Positions 8,276 to 14,650 are shown, counted from the first letter of the stretch. The stretch: DNA of 17,705 nucleotides from JAHHUH01 sp045123075 (GCA_045123075.1 JBGVIJ010000015.1:1-17705), one strand, 5' to 3'. Numbers and translations: made by a program. The notes: generated by a model not told the origin, from the letters alone.

Positions 8276-9019
8276 ATGGATTTATTAATGTTATGTGTTC
8301 CCGCGGTGGTAATCTTGATAGCATCTTTCTTCGCTACGGTTACAGGCTTTGGCTTTGGGTTAATTGCAATGCCATTGCTTTCTTTGGTGATGTCTGCTAA
8401 AGTTGCAGTTATTTGCGTGCTGATTACAACAGTTTTGTTGCGTATTATTACGATGTACAACACTAGAAAAGATTTTTCTTGGATTATTGTACTCACTACA
8501 GTTTTAGGTAGTACCGTAGGTGTGTTACCTGGAAGTTACGTTTTAAAGGTGATTTCCGTGGAACACTTAAAAGTATTTTTAGGCGTAGTACTTTTGATTG
8601 CAGTTTTCTTGATGGGCAGGCAATACAACCTACAAGTAAAAAATAAAACTTTGGGACGTTTAATTGCCGGCTTTTTTAGTGGGTTCTTTGGTGCATCAAC
8701 TAGCGTAAGTGGCCCGCCTATAATCATTTACTTTTTGAATGAGGATTTAGATAAAGTTGCTTTGCGCGCCAATATGGGATGGATTTTTGGCCTTAGCTTT
8801 ATTGGTATGATTACGGTAACATTCTTTATGGGGAATTTAAGCAATATTACGGACTGGAACATTTTGTTACCCATGCTTCCTGCAATATTGATTGGCATCG
8901 TTTTAGGTGAGAAGTTCTTCCATAAAATTGATCAAGCATTGTTTAAGAAAATAGTGCTGATGATTGTATGCGCAGGTGCTGTGATGATGTTATTCACAGG
9001 CATAAGAGACGTTTTATAA
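8276..9019 (+). CDS. TSUP-family (TauE/SafE) membrane permease
   Basis: Inner-membrane protein of 247 residues with about eight hydrophobic helices in two repeated halves. The repeat signatures are visible: TVTGFGFGLIAMPLL at about 22-36 and SGFFGASTSVSGPPIIIYFLN at about 134-154. Family members export or import small sulfur compounds such as sulfite, sulfoacetate, thiosulfate or taurine-derived anions, and other organic anions. The substrate cannot be read here. ATG 8276 is preferred over ATG 8273 because GAGG at 8266-8269 is then 6 bases away instead of 3. The gene starts only 20 bases after the preceding terminator, with no convincing promoter between, so read-through or an internal promoter is needed. 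A terminator follows. Confidence 0.88.
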   Translation: MDLLMLCVPAVVILIASFFATVTGFGFGLIAMPLLSLVMSAKVAVICVLITTVLLRIITMYNTRKDFSWIIVLTTVLGSTVGVLPGSYVLKVISVEHLKVFLGVVLLIAVFLMGRQYNLQVKNKTLGRLIAGFFSGFFGASTSVSGPPIIIYFLNEDLDKVALRANMGWIFGLSFIGMITVTFFMGNLSNITDWNILLPMLPAILIGIVLGEKFFHKIDQALFKKIVLMIVCAGAVMMLFTGIRDVL

Positions 9020-9034
9020 TTGTTTAGAAGTACG

Positions 9035-9062
9035 AGCGTTGCAGATATGCAACGCTTTTTTT
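9035..9062 (+). terminator. Rho-independent terminator after the TSUP gene
   Basis: A perfect 9-bp stem (9035-9043 with 9048-9056) with loop GATA at 9044-9047, followed by seven T at 9056-9062. It insulates the uptake region from upstream transcription. Confidence 0.92.
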
Positions 9063-9131
9063 GTTTTAGAAAAATAATGGACTAATTCCGAATAAGAACA
9101 AAATTTTATATAAATTTTTTCAAAAAATATA

Positions 9132-9162
9132 TTGACAATATACTTGCTATATAGATTACAGT
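9132..9162 (+). promoter_or_regulatory. Promoter copy A of a family shared with both TonB receptors
   Basis: TTGACA (9132-9137), a 19-base spacer, and TACAGT (9157-9162). TATATA (9148-9153) sits 16 bases from the first T of the -35, exactly as in the promoters at 9660 and 14738. The downstream sequence TAAGAA (9192-9197) also recurs at the matching offset (60 to 63 bases). No convincing protein gene follows; this copy appears to drive a non-coding transcript. Confidence 0.6.
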
Positions 9163-9525
9163 ATAGTCAAGGAATGAATCAATATTTCGCGTAAGAAGTT
9201 TAATGCAAGTAATTTTAAAGAAGTTCAAAACATCACAACGTCTTTAGATGAAAGCAGTAGAACTTTTTATATAGCCTGAGCTAACCTGAATGCGATGGAA
9301 AATGTTTTTATTACTCGCTCTGTTTATGTGAGAGTGGCAGACTTGTTTTCGAAACATTCTTTAATACGCATATCATGCTTGCCGATGTGGGTGTTTGCCT
9401 TCCAGAGCAACAGGGCGAAATATTGGTTTACCTTTGAACAGAGAAAAAGCAAATTGGACACTTGCTTAAGCATATTGTGTGCTGTTCTGATATATGAAGT
9501 TTACCTCCTACATTCTCCTCTCCAT

Positions 9526-9568
9526 TTTTATTTGGTATTCTTCTGGGGTAATAGAATACCAAATAAAA
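9526..9568 (+). other. Strong hairpin H1 in the candidate small RNA
   Basis: A perfect 15-bp inverted repeat (9526-9540 with 9554-9568) with a 13-base loop. Its right arm shares bases 9561-9568 with the left arm of the next hairpin, so the two cannot both extend fully. There is no T run directly after it. Confidence 0.7.
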
Positions 9569-9607
9569 TACGCGTTACCGTACCGTGCGGTAGCGCGTAT
9601 TTTATTT
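9561..9607 (+). terminator. Strong hairpin H2, probable bidirectional terminator
   Basis: A 20-bp stem (9561-9580 with 9588-9607, one T-G wobble) with a 7-base loop at 9581-9587. The base is A-rich on the left and T-rich on the right, so it resembles a bidirectional terminator. It overlaps H1 by 8 bases. Confidence 0.7.
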
Positions 9608-9611
9608 TCTG

Positions 9612-9643
9612 CTGCTGACTTCGTTTGAGGTCAGCAGTTTTTT
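9612..9643 (+). terminator. Rho-independent terminator H3, end of the candidate small RNA
   Basis: An 11-bp stem (9612-9622 with 9627-9637, one T-G wobble) with loop GTTT, followed by six T (9638-9643). It ends 16 bases before the -35 of receptor 1's promoter, so the upstream transcript should stop before that unit. Confidence 0.88.
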
Positions 9644-9659
9644 ATTTGAGAGAAAGTGC

Positions 9660-9690
9660 TTGACTATACAACTACTATATACAGTATCAT
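9660..9690 (+). promoter_or_regulatory. Promoter copy B, drives TonB receptor 1
   Basis: TTGACT (9660-9665), a 19-base spacer, and TATCAT (9685-9690), with TATATA at 9676-9681. Spacing of all three elements is identical to copies A and C. The long spacer with a fixed internal motif suggests a dedicated regulator; I could not match it to a Fur box. Confidence 0.65.
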
Positions 9691-9717
9691 CATACTTACT
9701 AATAAATGATAACTTAT

Positions 9718-9809
9718 CCTGGTAAGAAGTGCTAAAAACTTCACTCTCACAATTTTTACTGCGACCATGAAAGACTGGGCAGTTAATTATAACCGAGCGT
9801 TCTTGCAGG
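9718..9809 (+). promoter_or_regulatory. Structured 5' leader of TonB receptor 1 (candidate cis-regulatory RNA)
   Basis: A long-range helix can form between CCTG (9718-9721), AAGAA (9724-9728) and GCT (9731-9733) on the left and AGC (9796-9798), TTCTT (9800-9804) and CAGG (9806-9809) on the right. Inside lie the shared motif CACTCTCACAA (9742-9752) and a second hairpin, TACTGC (9757-9762) with GCAGTT (9779-9784, last pair imperfect). The same order occurs before receptor 2 with different bases in the long helix. It resembles no riboswitch class I know, and I saw no cobalamin box. Trans-RNA or protein binding is equally possible. Confidence 0.5.
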
Positions 9810-9843
9810 AGATGTTAATAAAAATTTTAGGAGATGAAGTATA

Positions 9844-12009
9844 ATGAAAAAACGTCTTAGTAAAAGTCTACTTATGACAGCACTTATTACTGGTTTGTGC
9901 GCGGGGGGGGTACAAGGTGCGTTCGCTGGTGAAACTCTGCAAGAGTTTACTCTCGACCCGATGATTGTTACTGCAACTAGAACTGAAAAAAATTTATTGA
10001 AAGTTCCTGCAAGTGTTAGTGTAATTACTGCGCAAGAAATTCAAGAACGCAATGTTAACAGTGTTAGAGAAGTGCTTAGACACCAACCTGGTTTGTATAT
10101 GGATCCTAACCAAGATGCATTTGGTGGTATACAAATGCGTGGTATGGGTGATGCTAATGTGTTGATTATGTATGATGGACAACCGTTATCTAATGCTTGG
10201 AATGGTGGCACTGGTTTGGAAGCAATCCCTGTTGAGCAGATAGAAAGAATTGAAGTGGTACGTGGTGCAGCATCTTCTTTATATGGTGGTAGAGCCGTTG
10301 CTGGTGTAATTAATATTATCTCTAAAAAATTAGATAGCAAAAAACTTGACGGTAATGTTGTAATCAGTGGTGGTAGCAATGACACTTGGAAAAAGGCTAT
10401 TGATGTACGTGGTAAAGTAAACGATAAATGGTCTTTTGCTGTTGGTTATGAAGATAGAGAAACTGATGGTGTTGCTGGCTATAGAAAAACTAATTCTCCT
10501 GCGAAAAGTGGTACGCCTATTGATAATGTGAATGTACCTATGACATCTGATGGCAAGAAGTATATTATTGGTGGTCGTGGACCTCGTTACCAAGCAACAG
10601 AATCTTACAATGCTGCCGTACAATATAATTTTGATGAAGATAAATCTTTAAAATATACTTATATGCATAGTGAACATGATTATAGATATTATGATCCGTT
10701 TACGAATGTAAAAAATGCAGACGGCAAAGAATATTTTGAAGGTACATTTATGACTCAGAATGGTGATTTGCTTTCCATCACTTATGATGATTATTTAGGT
10801 TATGTAAGTAAACGCGAAACAGATTATCATCTTTTAAACTATAATGATAAGCGAAATTTATGGATGGTCAACTTAGGTGTTCAAGATGTAACTAGAGACG
10901 GTTATTCTGGTTCTGATGGTGCAATTAGTTTGGAAGACAATGCTGCTGGTGCATATAGTTACTATCCTTGCAAAAACTATAATTTAGATGTGCAAAAAAC
11001 TTGGGAAAATATTGGTAATCATACAATTACTGTAGGTGCTAACTGGAAAGACGAACAGCTAGTTAAAGAAAATTATTTGATGACTAATTATAAAGATTTA
11101 GATAGTATTTACGGTGATTCTACAGAAACAAGCCGTGGTAAAGCGAAGAGTATGTCTTTATTTGTTCAGGACGAATATAAGATAAGTGAGCCATTTACTT
11201 TGTATCTCGGTGGTAGATATGACTATTATGAAAAATATGATGGTTGGAATAGTACTAAAGGTGATGTAGTTGAAGAAAGCTTTAGCGAATTTAGTCCTAA
11301 GGTTTCTTTAGAATATACACCTACCGATGATTTGACATATTTTGTTTCTTATGGACATTCCTTCAATACTCCCAAACTTTATAACGTTTACAGAGAAACA
11401 AGCACCTATGCGGCAAATCCTGATTTGAAGCCAGAAACTTCTGATACCTATGAAATAGGTGTTAAAAAGAAATTCGACAAAACTTTGTTAGGCTTAAGCT
11501 TGTACCAAATCAATACAGATGATGTAATTGCATCTACAACTAGTCCTGTCCTGAAATCTAACGGTAAAGATTATAAAAAATGGTACGATAATTTAAAAGA
11601 ACAAGAAAGAAAAGGTATTGAATTTGAAGTTAAGCATGAATTCAATAAGAATTTGTCTGCTTATTTGAACTATGCTTGGCAAAAAGGCGAAAATAAAGAT
11701 CCTAAAAAGGATACTGATATCTACACTATTCCTGAACATTTATTGCATTTTGGTGTAGATTATAGTGTTGGTAAATTTAATGCAATTTTAGATGCTCAGT
11801 ATGTAAGTGAACGTCAAGAAGCTGATGCTGTGACTGGTGAATATGGTTCTGAAGATGCTTTCTTTGTAATGAATACTTACTTTAATTACAAGATTACTCC
11901 GCAAGCAACTTTACAATTTGGCATTGATAATATTTTTGATAGAGAATATTATGCAAGCTATGCTACCGCTGGCAGAACTTACAATGTAAGTCTCCGTTAC
12001 TCCTTCTAA
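9844..12009 (+). CDS. TonB-dependent outer-membrane receptor 1
   Basis: Outer-membrane beta-barrel receptor of 721 residues for active uptake of a scarce nutrient, energised by TonB-ExbB-ExbD (not in the window). A signal peptide with predicted cleavage after AFA (residue 28) is followed by a TonB box, DPMIVTA (38-44). The plug domain (about 50-165) holds QMRGMG, NVLIMYDGQPL, IPVEQIERIEVVRGAASSLYGG and AGVINIISKK. The barrel ends in a C-terminal Phe (SLRYSF). It resembles siderophore/colicin receptors of the FepA/CirA group, but the ligand is inference. AGGAG (9829-9833) lies 10 bases before ATG. The signal-peptide segment has eight consecutive G (9903-9910), so frame could switch by slippage; the present copy is in frame. 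Confidence 0.93.
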   Translation: MKKRLSKSLLMTALITGLCAGGVQGAFAGETLQEFTLDPMIVTATRTEKNLLKVPASVSVITAQEIQERNVNSVREVLRHQPGLYMDPNQDAFGGIQMRGMGDANVLIMYDGQPLSNAWNGGTGLEAIPVEQIERIEVVRGAASSLYGGRAVAGVINIISKKLDSKKLDGNVVISGGSNDTWKKAIDVRGKVNDKWSFAVGYEDRETDGVAGYRKTNSPAKSGTPIDNVNVPMTSDGKKYIIGGRGPRYQATESYNAAVQYNFDEDKSLKYTYMHSEHDYRYYDPFTNVKNADGKEYFEGTFMTQNGDLLSITYDDYLGYVSKRETDYHLLNYNDKRNLWMVNLGVQDVTRDGYSGSDGAISLEDNAAGAYSYYPCKNYNLDVQKTWENIGNHTITVGANWKDEQLVKENYLMTNYKDLDSIYGDSTETSRGKAKSMSLFVQDEYKISEPFTLYLGGRYDYYEKYDGWNSTKGDVVEESFSEFSPKVSLEYTPTDDLTYFVSYGHSFNTPKLYNVYRETSTYAANPDLKPETSDTYEIGVKKKFDKTLLGLSLYQINTDDVIASTTSPVLKSNGKDYKKWYDNLKEQERKGIEFEVKHEFNKNLSAYLNYAWQKGENKDPKKDTDIYTIPEHLLHFGVDYSVGKFNAILDAQYVSERQEADAVTGEYGSEDAFFVMNTYFNYKITPQATLQFGIDNIFDREYYASYATAGRTYNVSLRYSF
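9903..9910 (+). repeat. Poly-G tract (G8) in the receptor 1 signal peptide
   Basis: Eight G in a row span the codons for residues 20-23 (A-G-G-V). Gain or loss of one G would shift the frame inside the signal peptide. Neighbouring glycines are mostly encoded by GGT, so the run is unlike local codon use. Receptor 2 has G7 at the same place. Confidence 0.85.
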
Positions 12010-12312
12010 TTTTAGAAGCAATAAACTTTTTTAGGTGCTTTCATTATGGGGCATACGCCCCATAATGTTACACATATCATTTTTTTCATCACTTAACTCT
12101 CACTCCTACTAATTCTTATAAAATATCTTCTGATGTTTTGCGAATGCTAAAAACAAATTCAAAAGTTCATTATTTTTGTGAGAATATGTTCCGAATTAAA
12201 ATCTCACGTAATACACCAACATTTCATATACTTCCCAACTCCTTTCGCAAAATTGAGGGGGATATTTTATAAAGTTTTTAGGAGTTAAAATAAATAATTT
12301 GCAGGTGAGAAT
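12010..12312. other. Intergenic region between receptor 1 and the ferredoxin-like operon
   Basis: No gene was found in these 303 bases. A hairpin at 12043-12066 is described separately. A 6-bp dyad, GTGAGA (12178-12183) and TCTCAC (12202-12207), lies in the middle. ACTTAACTCTCACTCC (12091-12106) resembles the ACTTCACTCTCACAA motif of the receptor leaders. TATACT at 12227-12232 could be a -10 element but lacks a good -35, so I do not call a promoter. Confidence 0.5.
12043..12066 (+). terminator. Hairpin after receptor 1, possible terminator
   Basis: A perfect 10-bp GC-containing stem (12043-12052 with 12057-12066) with loop ATAC. The nearest T run is 13 bases later (12080-12086), so termination efficiency is uncertain. 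Confidence 0.55.
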
Positions 12313-13122
12313 ATGGGTTTTCAAATTAAGCGTATCTTAGGTTATGTATTAGGCTTTGTGCTGTTTTACGCTCCTTTTGCGCTCTTTCAAAAAATTATCA
12401 ACTATGCTATGACTGGTAAATGGTTACCGCTTACTATTCATAGCTTATGTCTTAGAATCCAAACTGAACATTTACTTGACGGCAAACTTTTCAATCAGGC
12501 TCCTCTGTTTGTGGTTTGCTTTCTTCTGTTGTTAGCGGTAAGCTTTTTCTTTGGACCAATCTATTGTGGCAAACTGTGCCCTGCAGGCGCTTCTACTGAA
12601 TATTTAAGTAAGCTTGTTCCGGAACGATTCAAAATTGATTGGACAAAGTATGTAGATGTTGCTCCTGTTCGTTATGGTATGCTTGCCGGCTTTATAATTT
12701 TACCTTGCATTGAAACTGTTATTGCTTGTGTTTATTGTAACTTCTTCTTGTTTGACTTGTTCGTTAATTATTTCCTCTCCGGTTATTTTGTTTCTTTAAC
12801 TTCTAGCTTAATTTTAACTGCTTTCGTTTGGGTAGTAATACTTGGTATCTTTACTAAAGGCGGTCGTGGTTTCTGTAATTTCTTGTGTCCGGTTGGTGCA
12901 ATTCAAAATTTGGTATATTCCTTTGGTATTAAACTTCCATGGTCTTATAAATTAAAAGTACAACGCTGCAAATGTATTGGCTGTCAAAAATGCGTAAAGG
13001 TTTGTCCTATGGGTGCAATGCAAATTAAGGATAAGAAGGCAGCAAATAATGTGCATAACTGCATTTTGTGTGGTGAATGTATTAACGCTTGTCCTGTAAA
13101 AGCGATTAAGTATAAGAGGTAA
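12313..13122 (+). CDS. NapH-like membrane iron-sulfur (2x[4Fe-4S]) protein
   Basis: Polytopic membrane electron-transfer protein of 269 residues. About four to five hydrophobic helices (including about 8-30, 64-82, 120-150, 160-180) carry two membrane-face Cx3CP motifs of the NapH/NosR/CcoG type: YCGKLCP (84-90) and FCNFLCP (188-194). The C-terminal ferredoxin domain has two full [4Fe-4S] motifs, C221-x2-C224-x2-C227-x3-C231-P and C250-x2-C253-x2-C256-x3-C260-P. Such proteins pass electrons between quinol or cytoplasmic donors and envelope partners. No nitrate reductase genes are near, so it is not NapH proper. AGGTGAG (12303-12309) precedes ATG. It heads a four-gene operon between two TonB receptors; a role in reducing an imported metal complex is inference. 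Confidence 0.88.
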   Translation: MGFQIKRILGYVLGFVLFYAPFALFQKIINYAMTGKWLPLTIHSLCLRIQTEHLLDGKLFNQAPLFVVCFLLLLAVSFFFGPIYCGKLCPAGASTEYLSKLVPERFKIDWTKYVDVAPVRYGMLAGFIILPCIETVIACVYCNFFLFDLFVNYFLSGYFVSLTSSLILTAFVWVVILGIFTKGGRGFCNFLCPVGAIQNLVYSFGIKLPWSYKLKVQRCKCIGCQKCVKVCPMGAMQIKDKKAANNVHNCILCGECINACPVKAIKYKR

Positions 13123-13127
13123 TGCTT

Positions 13128-13325
13128 ATGAGAAATAAAATCATTAGCTTTTTAATTGCAATGGGTATTCCTGTTTCTTCTATCAGCACTGCCAGCGGAG
13201 GATGCACCGGTATTTGTGGAAGCTGTCAATTAAGTTGTACTCCCGGCATTTTGGCTTTGCTTTTACTTGGTAGTAAATTTTTGTATAAAAAATTGCTAAA
13301 TAAAGGACGCGTTAGTTATGAATAA
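13128..13325 (+). CDS. Four-cysteine 65-residue membrane protein, unknown function
   Basis: A tiny protein with a hydrophobic N-terminal signal or helix (about 5-20), then C26-x3-C30-x2-C33-x3-C37 within GGCTGICGSCQLSCTPG. A second hydrophobic helix (about 40-50) and a basic end follow. The cysteines could hold an iron-sulfur cluster, bind metal or form disulfides on the outer face of the inner membrane. I chose ATG 13128 because GAGG (13116-13119) is 8 bases away; ATG 13122 would leave only 2. It starts 5 bases after the ferredoxin-like gene and overlaps the next gene by 8 bases, so co-translation and shared function are likely. No family recognised. Confidence 0.75.
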   Translation: MRNKIISFLIAMGIPVSSISTASGGCTGICGSCQLSCTPGILALLLLGSKFLYKKLLNKGRVSYE

Positions 13326-13812
13326 ATTTAATATGAAAACAGTACTGTTGGTTTTGATGATGTTCGTCGTTGTTTTTGGGATGGGTATGTTCAAAACACA
13401 GATTAATGGCGATAGAACCTTTCATAAATTTTCTTTAAAAGAGGGCGCAAATAATACTTACGTTTTAGATGTAGGCAAGATGGGCATTGTTAAATATATG
13501 GTGCAACCCAATATTATGACCATTTATTTGCGTATAAAAGTTCCTGCCGAAGTTGAAGCATTGCGTTGTGAAGTAGATGGGATTGAAAATTTTGCTTCTC
13601 AAGGTAGTAAGAAAGGCGTATGGAATAAATTAGCATCTGCTGATGTTTTGAAAAAAGGTCAGTGGGGAGATTTTGTTCCTTTAAATTTAGAGCTTGCTGT
13701 TCCTCGAGATGATGTTTATAGGCACGATGTTGCTAATGGAAAAGTGAAGTTCTATGATGGTAATAAGGAATATACTACATTAAATATAAAGGTGATTAAT
13801 TCCAAATATTAA
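13318..13812 (+). CDS. Exported or membrane-anchored protein of unknown function
   Basis: A protein of 164 residues with an N-terminal hydrophobic segment (about 8-24) that is either an uncleaved anchor or a signal peptide. About 140 polar residues rich in beta-strand-like stretches follow, for example NNTYVLDVGKMGIVKYMV and TLNIKVINSKY at the C-terminus. The mature part has only one cysteine, so it is not itself a cluster protein by sequence. It would act in the periplasm or at the outer face of the inner membrane. The start overlaps the small cysteine gene by 8 bases; AAAGGA lies about 11 bases upstream. I recognise no family. The operon suggests it works with the iron-sulfur pair. Confidence 0.75.
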   Translation: MNKFNMKTVLLVLMMFVVVFGMGMFKTQINGDRTFHKFSLKEGANNTYVLDVGKMGIVKYMVQPNIMTIYLRIKVPAEVEALRCEVDGIENFASQGSKKGVWNKLASADVLKKGQWGDFVPLNLELAVPRDDVYRHDVANGKVKFYDGNKEYTTLNIKVINSKY

Positions 13813-13837
13813 AGGAATTTTTTTGCGAGGTAAGACT

Positions 13838-14596
13838 ATGAAAAGATTATGTATAATAGTTTGTTGCTTCTTGTTAGCTTGGGGGTTGGCAGGTTGTGGC
13901 AATGACGAAAAGAAGATTTTGCGTGTTGGAACAACTGCAAACTTTCCTCCTTTTGAATATATGAAACCTAATAGTGACATGTATATAGGTTTTGATATTG
14001 ATTTGATGAAAACCTTAGCAAGCCTGATGGGGTATGACGAAGTGGAATTTGTTAATGTAGAGTTCCACAAGTTGATAGATGGTTTGGAAACTAAAAAATA
14101 CGATGCAGTAATTTCAGGTTTAGCAATTACTCCTGAGCGTGAGGCTCGCGTTGCATTCACTAAGCCTTATATTACTGACGGTTTGACTATTGTTTTACCT
14201 GTTGGCACTAAGTTACCCAATGAAGCAGCTTCTTTAAGAAGAAAACGTGTTGCTGTAGAAAGCAGCAGTATCGCTTTTGATTGGGTTATGAAAAATACTA
14301 ATCACAATAATATTGTGGTTACCGAAAGCACAGAAGAAGCTATTAAAGCTGTAGTTGATAATAAAGCTGATTGCATGGTTGCTTCTAAATTATCTGTTGC
14401 ATATTTGCTGGCAAATGGGTTTAGTGATAGTGTTAGATTTGCTGGTGACAACATTTTGCTCGCCGATGAGATTGCTATAGCAGTTCATAAAGATAATAAA
14501 GAACTGTTGCAAAAGCTTAATGCAGAGCTTGAAAAATATTGTACAAGCGCAAGTTATAGAAATTTGTGCAGAACATATTTTGGGAGCATGAAGTAA
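13838..14596 (+). CDS. Extracellular solute-binding lipoprotein, family 3 (amino-acid type)
   Basis: Binding protein of 252 residues from the SBP_bac_3 family, which in other bacteria delivers polar amino acids, cystine or related small ligands to an ABC permease. A lipobox, LAGC, with the cysteine near residue 20, marks a lipid-anchored protein. The mature part opens with LRVGTTANFPPFEY, then YIGFDIDLMKTLA, and has the hinge-region sequence DAVISGLAITPEREARVAFTKPY, all typical. ATG 13838 is chosen with GAGG (13827-13830) 7 bases away; the longer TTG start at 13823 is less likely. It is the last gene of the operon and lacks a neighbouring permease or ATPase, so it is an orphan or works as a sensor or partner. 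A terminator follows. Confidence 0.88.
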   Translation: MKRLCIIVCCFLLAWGLAGCGNDEKKILRVGTTANFPPFEYMKPNSDMYIGFDIDLMKTLASLMGYDEVEFVNVEFHKLIDGLETKKYDAVISGLAITPEREARVAFTKPYITDGLTIVLPVGTKLPNEAASLRRKRVAVESSSIAFDWVMKNTNHNNIVVTESTEEAIKAVVDNKADCMVASKLSVAYLLANGFSDSVRFAGDNILLADEIAIAVHKDNKELLQKLNAELEKYCTSASYRNLCRTYFGSMK

Positions 14597-14650
14597 GAGG
14601 TTAGGAAAGTACTTTTAAAAAGCTTTTCATACATTCATCACCATAACTTA

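Larger units (their letters stand above)
9169..9643 (+). ncRNA. Candidate small regulatory RNA, about 475 nt
   Basis: The start is estimated as about 7 bases after the -10 of promoter copy A; the end is the last T of the hairpin cluster. No frame in it has a credible ribosome binding site. The 107-codon frame at 9295 has none and runs through the hairpins. A local structure can form at 9301-9358: AATGTTT (9301-9307) pairs with AAACATT (9352-9358), enclosing a 7-bp hairpin (9315-9321 with 9331-9337, two wobbles). TGTGAGAGTG (9327-9336), partly in that loop, is the exact complement of CACTCTCACA in both receptor leaders. Alternatives are a decayed receptor gene or a long leader. Transcription is inferred. 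Confidence 0.45.

Noticed and set aside
9295..9618. A 107-codon open frame on the + strand between the TSUP gene and receptor 1
   Set aside because: It has no ribosome binding site, an odd composition rich in Phe, Tyr, Cys and Trp, no recognisable motif, and runs through two strong hairpins. Non-coding RNA is the better reading.
9691..9843. Cobalamin riboswitch before receptor 1
   Set aside because: I looked for the B12 box and the conserved GCCACTG-type core and did not see them in either receptor leader.
13881..13885. G5 run in the family 3 binding-protein signal peptide as a phase-variable tract
   Set aside because: Five G are too short to be prone to slippage and can be explained by codon choice.
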